Positions 1-5,287 of a stretch of 23,287 bases of DNA are shown here, piece after piece (position 1 is the stretch's first letter; the number at the start of each line of letters is the position of its first letter). The notes under the pieces were generated by a model. It was not told the DNA's origin. It did no database searches and saw nothing but the letters and a program-made list of their open reading frames with translations. The stretch is from positions 1 to 23,287 of the IMG/VR virus record IMGVR_UViG_3300049479_000081; one strand, written 5' to 3'. Both the position numbers and the translations under genes were made by a program. The stretch comes from a virus.

Positions 1-83
1 TGTGGGACGCCTACCGGGATGCCGAGCGGCTCGGCAAGGAAGTCGATCACTGGCGCCAGCAGGCGCAGGCGGTGCCGGCATGA
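1..83 (+). CDS. 3' end of an unidentified phage gene (5' truncated)
   Basis: Reading from base 3, the window opens inside a reading frame that ends at the TGA at 81-83. About 26 residues are visible: a charged, probably helical tail that begins WDAYRDAERLGKEVDHW. The TGA overlaps the ATG of the next gene in an ATGA arrangement, which supports this as the real end of a translated upstream gene. Too little remains to name a family. From its position it should belong to the early/replication operon. Confidence 0.6.
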   Translation, partial: WDAYRDAERLGKEVDHWRQQAQAVPA

Positions 84-298
84 CCGACGCCACCGCAAAG
101 CAGGTCGTCGAAGACATGACCGCGCTGATTCTCGCCGTTCCGGCTGCGCAGCGCGTCGACTACATCGAGCAGTCCGTGTGCCTGCTGATAGCCGCCATGC
201 GCGGCGCGGCCGGCGATGAATACGTGCGCGGATTCCTGGACGCCGCACGCGCCGACATCGACCAGCCGGCGGCGCGCTACGAAATGGCGAGGCACTGA
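80..298 (+). CDS. Small hypothetical phage protein (72 aa)
   Basis: I chose the ATG at 80 because it overlaps the stop of the preceding gene (ATGA) and because an in-frame GTG at base 2 would give an unnatural Arg/Gly/Ala-rich extension. The protein is short, mostly helical by composition, slightly acidic, and has one cysteine (in SVCLLIAAMRGAAG). It has no signal peptide and no convincing membrane segment. Its stop overlaps the ATG of the next gene at 298-300, so it sits in a translationally coupled run of early genes. I do not recognise the family. A replication or host-takeover accessory role is only inferred from its neighbours. Confidence 0.7.
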   Translation: MTDATAKQVVEDMTALILAVPAAQRVDYIEQSVCLLIAAMRGAAGDEYVRGFLDAARADIDQPAARYEMARH

Positions 299-456
299 TG
301 GCCGTCTTCACCAAGACCAAGAAGCGCCTCCAGCGCCCGCGCTGCGAGGCCACCAATGCCGCCCGGCAGCGCTGCAAGCTGTCCGGACGCGAGTACGTCG
401 ACGGCCGCTGGTGCTGCGTGCATCACGTGGCGAAACTGAAAACAAGGACAGTCTGA
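298..456 (+). CDS. Cys/His-rich mini-protein, probable zinc-binding (52 aa)
   Basis: The ATG at 298 overlaps the previous stop by one base. The protein is very basic and carries C16, C26, C39, C40, H42 and H43, arranged as C-x9-C-x12-CC-x-HH. This spacing resembles small phage and bacterial zinc-knuckle peptides in which two Cys pairs, or Cys2-Cys/His, hold one metal ion. No catalytic residues are visible, so it is probably a structural or nucleic-acid-binding peptide. It lies directly upstream of the replication initiator-like gene, one base from its ATG, which suggests coupled translation and early expression. The zinc-binding call is inference from residue spacing. Confidence 0.65.
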   Translation: MAVFTKTKKRLQRPRCEATNAARQRCKLSGREYVDGRWCCVHHVAKLKTRTV

Positions 457-457
457 T

Positions 458-1363
458 ATGGCACGCGCCAGAAATATCAAGCCGGGCTTCTACAAGAACG
501 AGGATCTTGCCGAGTGCTCGATATGGGCTCGCTACATTTTCCCGGGGCTGTGGATGTTGGCCGATCGGGAAGGGCGGCTTGAAGACCGTCCGAAGCGCAT
601 CAAGGGCGAACTTTTGGCCTTCGACAGTCAGGAGGTCGAGCCTCTTCTCTGCGAATTGGTTCGCTTCGGGTTCATCGAAAGGTATGAAAGCGACGGCTTG
701 AAGATCATCCAAATCATGAAGTTCAAGGACCATCAATCGCCGCATTTCTCGGAAAAACCTAGCGAGCTACCGGAAAGATTCCCGGAATCACATCCTCTTG
801 AAGAAGGAAAATTCCCGGAATCGCCATATGTTAAAGAGGGTGCAAAACGGAAAAACTCCGAGAGGAAGCAGGTCTTAAAGAGGGGGTCGCAACCCCCTGA
901 TTCTCTGAATCCTGATTCTCTGAATCCTGATTCTCTGAATCCTGAGCATAGGGCGGGGGATAGCTCAACCGTTGCCGCGCCCGAAACCGCCGAATCCGCG
1001 CCCCCAACCACACCCCCTGCCGACCCGCCAGAGGCTGTCGAGCCGACGCCACAGGGCTTGGCTTGCAAAGCCATGCGGCAGGCCGGGATTGCGGTGACGA
1101 ACCCGCAGCACCCGACGCTGATTGCGCTGATCGACGCCGGTGCAACGGCCGACGAGTTCCGGGAGGCGGCACGGGAATCGGTCACGAAGGGCAAGCCGAG
1201 TTTTGCCTACGCCCTGGGGATCGTTCGAAGCCGGCGCGAAGAGGCTGCGCAGTTGGTGCTGCATCAGGGTCGGTTGCCGAACAAGCAGGAGGCCTTGGAG
1301 GCATCAAATCGGGCCGCAACGGCGGGATGGGTGCCGCCAGAACTTCGGGAGAAAACCGCATGA
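458..1363 (+). CDS. Phage replication initiator-like protein (winged-helix N-terminus, 301 aa)
   Basis: The ATG at 458 has AAGGA at 444-448. Residues 1-95 match a widespread phage replication-protein N-terminus: ARARNIKPGFYKNEDLAE, then a WARYIFPGLW segment, then REGRLEDRPKRIKGELLAFD. This is read as a winged helix-turn-helix DNA-binding domain. A low-complexity charged linker follows and contains three PDSLN repeats. The C-terminal portion (about 195-275) is another conserved phage segment (LACKAMRQAGI, GKPSFAYALGIV). The protein probably recognises the phage origin and recruits the replisome, as lambda O does. The linker-coding DNA holds the repeat array described separately. The downstream gene overlaps by four bases and fits a helicase-loader slot. 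The linker DNA is clearly AT-richer than the flanks. Function is inferred from family resemblance and context. Confidence 0.8.
   Translation: MARARNIKPGFYKNEDLAECSIWARYIFPGLWMLADREGRLEDRPKRIKGELLAFDSQEVEPLLCELVRFGFIERYESDGLKIIQIMKFKDHQSPHFSEKPSELPERFPESHPLEEGKFPESPYVKEGAKRKNSERKQVLKRGSQPPDSLNPDSLNPDSLNPEHRAGDSSTVAAPETAESAPPTTPPADPPEAVEPTPQGLACKAMRQAGIAVTNPQHPTLIALIDAGATADEFREAARESVTKGKPSFAYALGIVRSRREEAAQLVLHQGRLPNKQEALEASNRAATAGWVPPELREKTA
777..822. repeat. Paired inverted-repeat motif within the replication gene
   Basis: GATTCCCGGAATC at 777-789 is a perfect inverted repeat (GATTCC and GGAATC around one base). Its near copy AATTCCCGGAATC lies at 810-822, exactly 33 bp downstream, about three helical turns. 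Both encode FPES in the linker of the initiator-like protein. The pair lies just upstream of the 15-bp repeat array, so it may be part of the same origin. Confidence 0.55.
881..898. other. GC-rich hairpin beside the 15-bp repeat array
   Basis: AGGGGGT (881-887), CGCA loop (888-891) and ACCCCCT (892-898) form a perfect 7-bp stem. Its right arm runs into the first copy of the 15-bp direct repeat. It lies inside a coding region and has no T-tract, so it is not a typical terminator. A role as an origin structure is a guess. Confidence 0.55.
896..945 (+). repeat. 15-bp direct repeats, 3.3 copies (iteron-like, candidate origin)
   Basis: CCTGATTCTCTGAAT occurs three times without any change at 896-910, 911-925 and 926-940, followed by a partial CCTGA at 941-945. 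The unit is a multiple of three and is translated as PDSLN repeats in the linker of the initiator-like protein. Identical copies inside an AT-richer patch of an initiator gene match the layout of lambda-type origins, where the O protein binds iterons located within its own gene. Simple slippage expansion of a coding repeat is the alternative. Confidence 0.8.
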
Positions 1364-2013
1364 AAACCGAGGATTTTCAGGAGTTCCACGACGGCATTGT
1401 CGGCGTGATGAGTTTCTACCGGCAGGACGTCTCGAGGTTCGCTCTCGACATCTGGTGGCAGGCGATGAAGCCGTTTGACCTGGACGCCGTTCGGCAGGCC
1501 TTCAGCCGCTACGTGGTCAATCCGGACAGCGGGCAGTATCCGCCGAAACCCGCTGACATCGTGCGGCTGATCGAGGGCACGACGCAGGATGCCGCGACGC
1601 TGGCCTGGGCGAAGACGATGCAGGCCGTCGGCCGCGTCGGGCAGTACCAGTCGATTGCTTTCGACGACCCGATCATCCACGCCGTGATCGAGGATATCGG
1701 CGGCTGGCCAGGCCTTTGCCAGACCACCGAGGACGAAGTGCCGTTCGTGCAGCGCCGTTTCGAGCAGGTGTATCGGACGTATCGGTCACGTGGCCAGGCG
1801 CCGGCCTACCCGCGCTACTTGCCGGGCGTGTCGGAACTGCAGAACGCCGGCAAGGGCTATACGTCCGATCCGCCAAGGCTTGTCGGTGATCTCGAGAAGG
1901 CGAAGGCCGTCGTTGCGGGCGGCGGTCTTGCTGGATCGCGACTGCCAGTCCATATCAGCGACGTGCTGCCGCCGGCCGCGAGGCTGTTTCTCGTCGGCAG
2001 GGACGCGGCTTGA
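1360..2013 (+). CDS. DUF6475-type phage protein, putative helicase loader (217 aa)
   Basis: I chose the ATG at 1360 because it has GGGAG at 1347-1351 and overlaps the initiator-like gene by four bases. The frame is open further upstream, but that stretch is an out-of-frame shadow of the preceding gene. Conserved-looking landmarks are DLDAVRQAFSRYVVNPDSG, PPKPADIVRLIEG, VIEDIGGWPGLCQTTEDE and AYPRYLPG. These fit the family I know as DUF6475, found next to phage initiator genes. By position it corresponds to lambda P or DnaC-like helicase loaders, but no Walker motif is visible, so it would be a P-like, non-ATPase loader if the role is right. The family call is recognition from memory; the function is inference. 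Confidence 0.72.
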   Translation: MKTEDFQEFHDGIVGVMSFYRQDVSRFALDIWWQAMKPFDLDAVRQAFSRYVVNPDSGQYPPKPADIVRLIEGTTQDAATLAWAKTMQAVGRVGQYQSIAFDDPIIHAVIEDIGGWPGLCQTTEDEVPFVQRRFEQVYRTYRSRGQAPAYPRYLPGVSELQNAGKGYTSDPPRLVGDLEKAKAVVAGGGLAGSRLPVHISDVLPPAARLFLVGRDAA

Positions 2014-2017
2014 ATCC

Positions 2018-2086
2018 ATGTTCGTTCGCGGGACGGTCAAGCCGGAAGCTTTACAGGCGGCGCGCCAACAAATCGAAACGGAGTGA
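2018..2086 (+). CDS. Very short ORF (22 aa), possibly a truncated phage protein
   Basis: The ATG at 2018 begins a 22-residue peptide starting MFVRGTVKPEALQAARQQIE. This looks like the beginning of longer small phage proteins (about 70-75 aa) that open with a similar RGTVxPEAL segment, but here a TGA at 2084-2086 stops it. No continuation is obvious in the other two frames downstream. It could be a decayed gene or a non-functional ORF. There is no clear ribosome binding site, so confidence is low. Confidence 0.3.
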   Translation: MFVRGTVKPEALQAARQQIETE

Positions 2087-2167
2087 TTCGGAGCGCCGTT
2101 ACAGCGCAATCCGTTTCAAAACCGGTTGCCCGGGCCGGATTTCCCGGGCGTTGAGAAGGAGAGTGCA

Positions 2168-2950
2168 GTGATCAAACCTACCGTTGGGCGAGTTGTCTGG
2201 TATCGGCCGTTCGAGCATGACGACATGGCCGGTGTCAGCGGAGATCAGCCGCTGGCGGCGATCGTCGCGCATGTCTGGTCGGACTCGTGCGTGAATCTCG
2301 CCGTGTTCGACGCGAACGGTGTCGCGCACAGCCGGACCTCCGTGCTGCTGGTGCAGGACGGCGAGCCGAAGCCTGCCGCCGGCTTCTGCGAATGGATGCC
2401 GTACCAGAAGGGCCAAGCGGCGAAGACCGAGGCCGTCGAGAAGCAGTTGGCGGACGTCGGCACGCACGCCAAGCTGACCGACGGCGACATCGAGGCCATG
2501 ATCCAGGCCACGGGCAAGACCGCGCCGCGCATCACACCGGCCGACATCGAGGCGAACATCGCGGGCGAGTTCTACATCAACCCGCACGATGCGACGCTGG
2601 ACGCCCTGCGTTTTCAGTTTCTGATGGACGACCACGGCGACGCGGAAATTCGCGGCAAGGTGCGAACGATCCACGAACGCATGGGCGTCATGAGCACGGC
2701 TGCAGTGCGCAACGAGATCGACGAAATGATGGCGATCCCGGGCGAGGACACCACTCCGCTTCGCCTCCTGACCTTCTGCGTTCTCGTCTTGCGCAACGGC
2801 TTTACCGTCACCGGCCAGTCGGCGTGCGTGTCGCCCGAGAACTTCGACGCCGAGATCGGCCGCCGTGTGGCCCGCGAGGACGCCATCCGCCAGGTTTGGC
2901 CGCTGATGGGCTACGCGCTGGCCGAGAAGCTGCGCGGCGCTCAGGCGTAA
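2168..2950 (+). CDS. Gp49 (N4 gp49/Sf6 gp66) family protein with extra domains (260 aa)
   Basis: I chose GTG at 2168 because a strong Shine-Dalgarno (AGAAGGAGAG, 2154-2163) precedes it. An ATG at 2126 in the same frame lacks one. Three parts can be seen. Residues 1-86 form a small domain found alone in many phages (KPTVGRVVWYRP, VNLAVFDANG, EWMPYQKGQAAKT). Residues 119-136 (PRITPADIEANIAGEFY) look like the start of the Gp49 family domain, and residues 197-256 (LLTFCVLVLRNGFTVTG, SPENFDAEIGRRVARE, VWPLMGYAL) like its end. Between them are about 60 residues, mostly helical and charged, which I do not recall in the usual compact family. The biochemical role of Gp49 proteins is unknown. It lies with the replication genes and is probably expressed early. 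Confidence 0.75.
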   Translation: MIKPTVGRVVWYRPFEHDDMAGVSGDQPLAAIVAHVWSDSCVNLAVFDANGVAHSRTSVLLVQDGEPKPAAGFCEWMPYQKGQAAKTEAVEKQLADVGTHAKLTDGDIEAMIQATGKTAPRITPADIEANIAGEFYINPHDATLDALRFQFLMDDHGDAEIRGKVRTIHERMGVMSTAAVRNEIDEMMAIPGEDTTPLRLLTFCVLVLRNGFTVTGQSACVSPENFDAEIGRRVAREDAIRQVWPLMGYALAEKLRGAQA

Positions 2951-3160
2951 CGGATACACCCGAAGAGGCGAGCATGTGCAGTCAGCATGTGGTCAGTCAT
3001 AGCGGCCGGGCAGTTGCTGGGATGGGCAGCCGGCCTTTGCAGATGCGGGTCATGCGCTCGCCATCCCGGCCGTCCTCACCACCGCAGCAGCGTCCGAGAA
3101 ACCCGGCGGCGGGCTCCGTGCCCGCTGATGGCGCCCGTCGCCGGCCTTGGATCATCGACC
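2951..3160. other. Stretch without a convincing gene, possible gene remnants
   Basis: Three overlapping frames are open here and none is convincing. An ATG at 2974 has AAGAGG at 2963-2968 and would give 65 residues, Ser/Pro/Arg-rich, ending at 3171. An ATG at 2987 would extend the next gene N-terminally with a Cys/Arg-rich segment. The third frame, with no good start, encodes a natural-looking stretch containing DAGHALAIPAVLTTAAAS that stops at about 3128. This pattern fits a decayed or frameshifted small gene, but a functional short gene starting at 2974 cannot be excluded. Confidence 0.4.
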
Positions 3161-3352
3161 ATGCAGCCTAGCACCGCCCCGGCGGTCCGCATGCCCACGA
3201 CCGCCGAGGCGCTCGAGTACCTGCTGATGTTCCGGGACCGCGCCCACCTGGGCTACCGGCGCGACTACATCGCGTGGTTCCGGGAGCACGCCGGGGACGC
3301 GGCGGCAGAAGACCTGCAGTCCAAGCTGCGGGCGAAGTGGGGGAAAGCGTAG
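3161..3352 (+). CDS. Small hypothetical phage protein (63 aa)
   Basis: The segment PTTAEALEYLLMFRDRAHLG onward is well composed, helical and charged, and ends in KLRAKWGKA, like many small phage proteins. The start is uncertain. ATG at 3161 is preferred; ATG at 3191 would begin exactly at the well-composed part; upstream in-frame ATGs at 3128 and 2987 would add an unlikely Cys/Arg/Pro-rich leader. None has a strong ribosome binding site. It is the last gene of the early block, followed by a short promoter-bearing gap. I do not recognise a function. Confidence 0.55.
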   Translation: MQPSTAPAVRMPTTAEALEYLLMFRDRAHLGYRRDYIAWFREHAGDAAAEDLQSKLRAKWGKA

Positions 3353-3374
3353 GGCCGGCGGTTTAGCCACGGGA

Positions 3375-3403
3375 TTGACTCCGCCCGGTGTTGCGCCTAC
3401 CCT
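3375..3403 (+). promoter_or_regulatory. Putative sigma70 promoter ahead of the fibre block
   Basis: TTGACT (3375-3380) and TACCCT (3398-3403) are separated by 17 bp, in one of the few true intergenic gaps (3353-3436). The -35 box matches five of six consensus bases; the -10 box is weak. It would drive the surface-protein genes from 3437 and perhaps read on into the lysis and head genes. This is a visual match only. Confidence 0.4.
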
Positions 3404-3436
3404 CCGCGCATCCCACCGCGCGAGAGAGCCGCCGCC

Positions 3437-4054
3437 ATGTCCGAGGCCTACACGATCCAGCAGGGCGCCACCTTCCGCGCCACCCTGGCCTACATGCAGC
3501 CGACGCTGGCGGTCAAAGCAATCTCGGCCGTCTCGAACTCCATCCGCCCGACATTGACCGCCGCCGCGCACGGCATCCCCGCCGGTATGGACTGGCCGGT
3601 GTGGATCCGCGGCGTCAAGGGTATGACCAAGCTCAACCACGACGCCGACAAGGTCGGGGACCAGAACGCGGCCTACCTGGCGACGCGCGTTGACGCCAAC
3701 ACGCTGACCCTGCACGCCGACACGTCCGACTGGCCGGCCTATGCCAGTGGCGGCGAGATCGCCTACCAGCCGCCGGTCGACCTGACGGGCTGCACGGCGC
3801 TGATGCACGTCCGCGAGCGGCTGATCGATGCGGTACCGGTGCTGACGCTGTCGTCGGCCACCGCGGCGCCGGCCTCGCGTCTGACCATCACGGCAGCCTC
3901 CGGCCTGATCGCGATCGAGATCAGCGACGAGGACACGGCGGCGATCACCTGGCAGACCGCCGTCTTCGACCTCGAGATCACGCACCCCGACGGCAGCACG
4001 ACGCGACTGGCCTCCAGCGAGTTCGAGGTGTCGCCCGAGGTAACGCGGCCGTGA
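3437..4054 (+). CDS. Phage structural protein: FCCH-like plus BppU-like domains (205 aa)
   Basis: Residues 1-20 (YTIQQGATFRATLAY) and 114-205 resemble the upper-baseplate/BppU-like module of many phages, with an ending like VYDLE-DGxxTRL-VSPEVTR. Landmarks are DLTGCTALMHVRE, LIAIEISDEDTAAITWQ and FDLEITHPDGSTTRL. Between them, residues about 26-110 (AAHGIPAG, WIRGVKGMTKLN, VDANTLTL, DTSDWPAYASGG) look like the small beta-barrel known as the E1 FCCH domain, which recurs in phage tail proteins. It probably belongs to the tail tip or fibre attachment. It heads the surface-protein operon just after a putative promoter, and its stop overlaps the next start (GTGA). Domain calls are from memory of sequence patterns. 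Confidence 0.65.
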   Translation: MSEAYTIQQGATFRATLAYMQPTLAVKAISAVSNSIRPTLTAAAHGIPAGMDWPVWIRGVKGMTKLNHDADKVGDQNAAYLATRVDANTLTLHADTSDWPAYASGGEIAYQPPVDLTGCTALMHVRERLIDAVPVLTLSSATAAPASRLTITAASGLIAIEISDEDTAAITWQTAVFDLEITHPDGSTTRLASSEFEVSPEVTRP

Positions 4055-4500
4055 CGGACGTCGTTGTCGCCGCCGATCGCGTGGTTGTCGCGGAGCGCCG
4101 CGAGATCCGCACGGTGCGGGCCGTGACGCCGGGCGTCGCGCTGGTCGACAGGCCCCGGCAGAGCGCTGTGCGTGTCGAGCCGGCCGCGGTGCCGCTGGCC
4201 GTAACGCAGTTTCAGCCCGTGGCCCGCGCGATAGCGGCAGGGCTGCAGGGACCGCCTGGACCGCCGGGCGCATCAGGAGGTGAGGACGTGGCGCGCAACG
4301 CATTGGAGCGGGACTGGACCGACGAGAACACGTACTACGAGGGCGAGGCGGCACCGGGTAGCGCGGCAGATTCGCCGGCGTGGAGCATCAAGCGCGTGAC
4401 GATCAACCCGGTCGACGACGACAAGTCGGTCAAGTGGGCCGGCGGCACTGCGGCCTTCGACAAGCGCTGGGACCAGCGCGCCAGCCTGGCGTACTCGTGA
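4051..4500 (+). CDS. Virion-associated protein with short collagen-like segment (149 aa)
   Basis: GTG at 4051 is the start, overlapping the previous stop in GTGA. Residues 1-60 are Val/Arg/Ala-rich. Residues 58-76 read ARAIAAGLQGPPGPPGASG, four Gly-X-Y triplets of collagen type. The C-terminal half is acidic with WTDENTYYEGEA and ends in VKWAGGTAAFDKRWDQRAS. Collagen-like triplets in phage proteins mediate trimerisation in fibres. The segment before the triplets closely resembles the N-terminus of the collagen-like fibre at 9621. It is probably a minor fibre or fibre-connecting protein; exact role unknown. Confidence 0.6.
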   Translation: MTDVVVAADRVVVAERREIRTVRAVTPGVALVDRPRQSAVRVEPAAVPLAVTQFQPVARAIAAGLQGPPGPPGASGGEDVARNALERDWTDENTYYEGEAAPGSAADSPAWSIKRVTINPVDDDKSVKWAGGTAAFDKRWDQRASLAYS

Positions 4501-4853
4501 TGACCGCGGCAATCGAGGTCTTCGGTCTCTGGTGGGCGCAGCTGGCACCCTGGGTGCGCTGGTCGGTTGCCGGCAGCGTTCCAATCTCGTCCCTGCTCGC
4601 GTGGATGCTGCTGACGTGGCGCGGCCGGCAGTTCGCGCTCTGGATCGACCAGGGCCTCAACGTGCTGTTCGGCTCAGGCTACTGCGACGAGACTCTGAGC
4701 GCGTATTTCCACCGCCGTGCCGACTGGCGCGAGAAGGCCGTGAATCTGCTCTTCTTCTGGCAGAAGGATGAATTCGGCCAGCGCAACCACTGCTACCGCG
4801 CCTGGCTCTCCGAGTTCCAGCGCAAGCACATGCCGAGGGAGTACCGGGCATGA
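4500..4853 (+). CDS. Small membrane-associated phage protein (117 aa)
   Basis: The ATG at 4500 overlaps the previous stop by one base. A hydrophobic segment at residues 21-40 (SVPISSLLAWMLL) is a likely single transmembrane helix. A charged C-terminal half follows, with DETLSAYFHRRADWR, LLFFWQKDEFG, HCYRAW and a PREYRA end. I have seen this layout in phage membrane proteins located in late operons, but no function is known to me. Its place among fibre genes is curious, since it is not obviously a virion component. A role as an accessory lysis or exclusion protein is possible but unsupported. Confidence 0.6.
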   Translation: MTAAIEVFGLWWAQLAPWVRWSVAGSVPISSLLAWMLLTWRGRQFALWIDQGLNVLFGSGYCDETLSAYFHRRADWREKAVNLLFFWQKDEFGQRNHCYRAWLSEFQRKHMPREYRA

Positions 4854-5287
4854 CCACCTACGCCGTGATCAACCGCGCCACGGGCGCCGAGGTCTATCGC
4901 TACCAGCACACCGAGGCGGTGCCGTGGCAGGGAATGGGGTTCGATGAGTTCGACCATGTGGCGCTGCCGGATGAGCCGCCGCCCGATGCGCCGCCGTCAC
5001 CGGAACCCGTGCGACTGACCAAACTGGAGTTCCGCGACCGATTCACCGTGCAGGAAAAGGTCGGCATCGAGTTCGCGTCTCTCGACGCGCCGGCTGCTCC
5101 GCTCGAAGACCGGCTGCGCTCGGCGCAATTGCGCGTGTTCATGGACGACATCGCCAACGCCACGCCAGACCCTGACGGGCGCGCGATCAACTTGGGCGAT
5201 CCGCGCACCATCGCCGCCGTGCAGATGCTCGAAGGCGCCGGCCTGATCGCGCCGGGCCGCGCGGCTGAAATTCTTGGGGGTGCGTGA
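4850..5287 (+). CDS. Hypothetical phage protein (145 aa), fibre-block accessory
   Basis: The start at 4850 overlaps the preceding stop (ATGA). Residues 1-50 hold a YAVINRATGAEVYRY beta-type segment, then a Pro-rich stretch (EPPPDAPPSPEP). The C-terminus (LTKLEFRDRFTVQEKVGIEF, RVFMDDIANA, GLIAPGRAAEIL) looks like a compact helical domain common in small phage proteins encoded beside tail-fibre genes. By position it could be a fibre chaperone or a minor component. I do not know a defined function for the family. Confidence 0.55.
   Translation: MTTYAVINRATGAEVYRYQHTEAVPWQGMGFDEFDHVALPDEPPPDAPPSPEPVRLTKLEFRDRFTVQEKVGIEFASLDAPAAPLEDRLRSAQLRVFMDDIANATPDPDGRAINLGDPRTIAAVQMLEGAGLIAPGRAAEILGGA

Noticed and set aside
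896-945. Repeats as a CRISPR array
   Set aside because: Units are 15 bp, directly abutting, without spacers, and lie in frame in a coding region.
1063-1359. N-terminal extension of the DUF6475-type gene back to 1063
   Set aside because: The extension is an out-of-frame copy of the replication gene's C-terminal coding region. ATG at 1360 has a proper ribosome binding site and a coupled overlap.
3152-4354. 400-codon minus-strand open frame
   Set aside because: Pro/Arg-rich shadow of the early-late junction. It would also cover the candidate promoter at 3375-3403.
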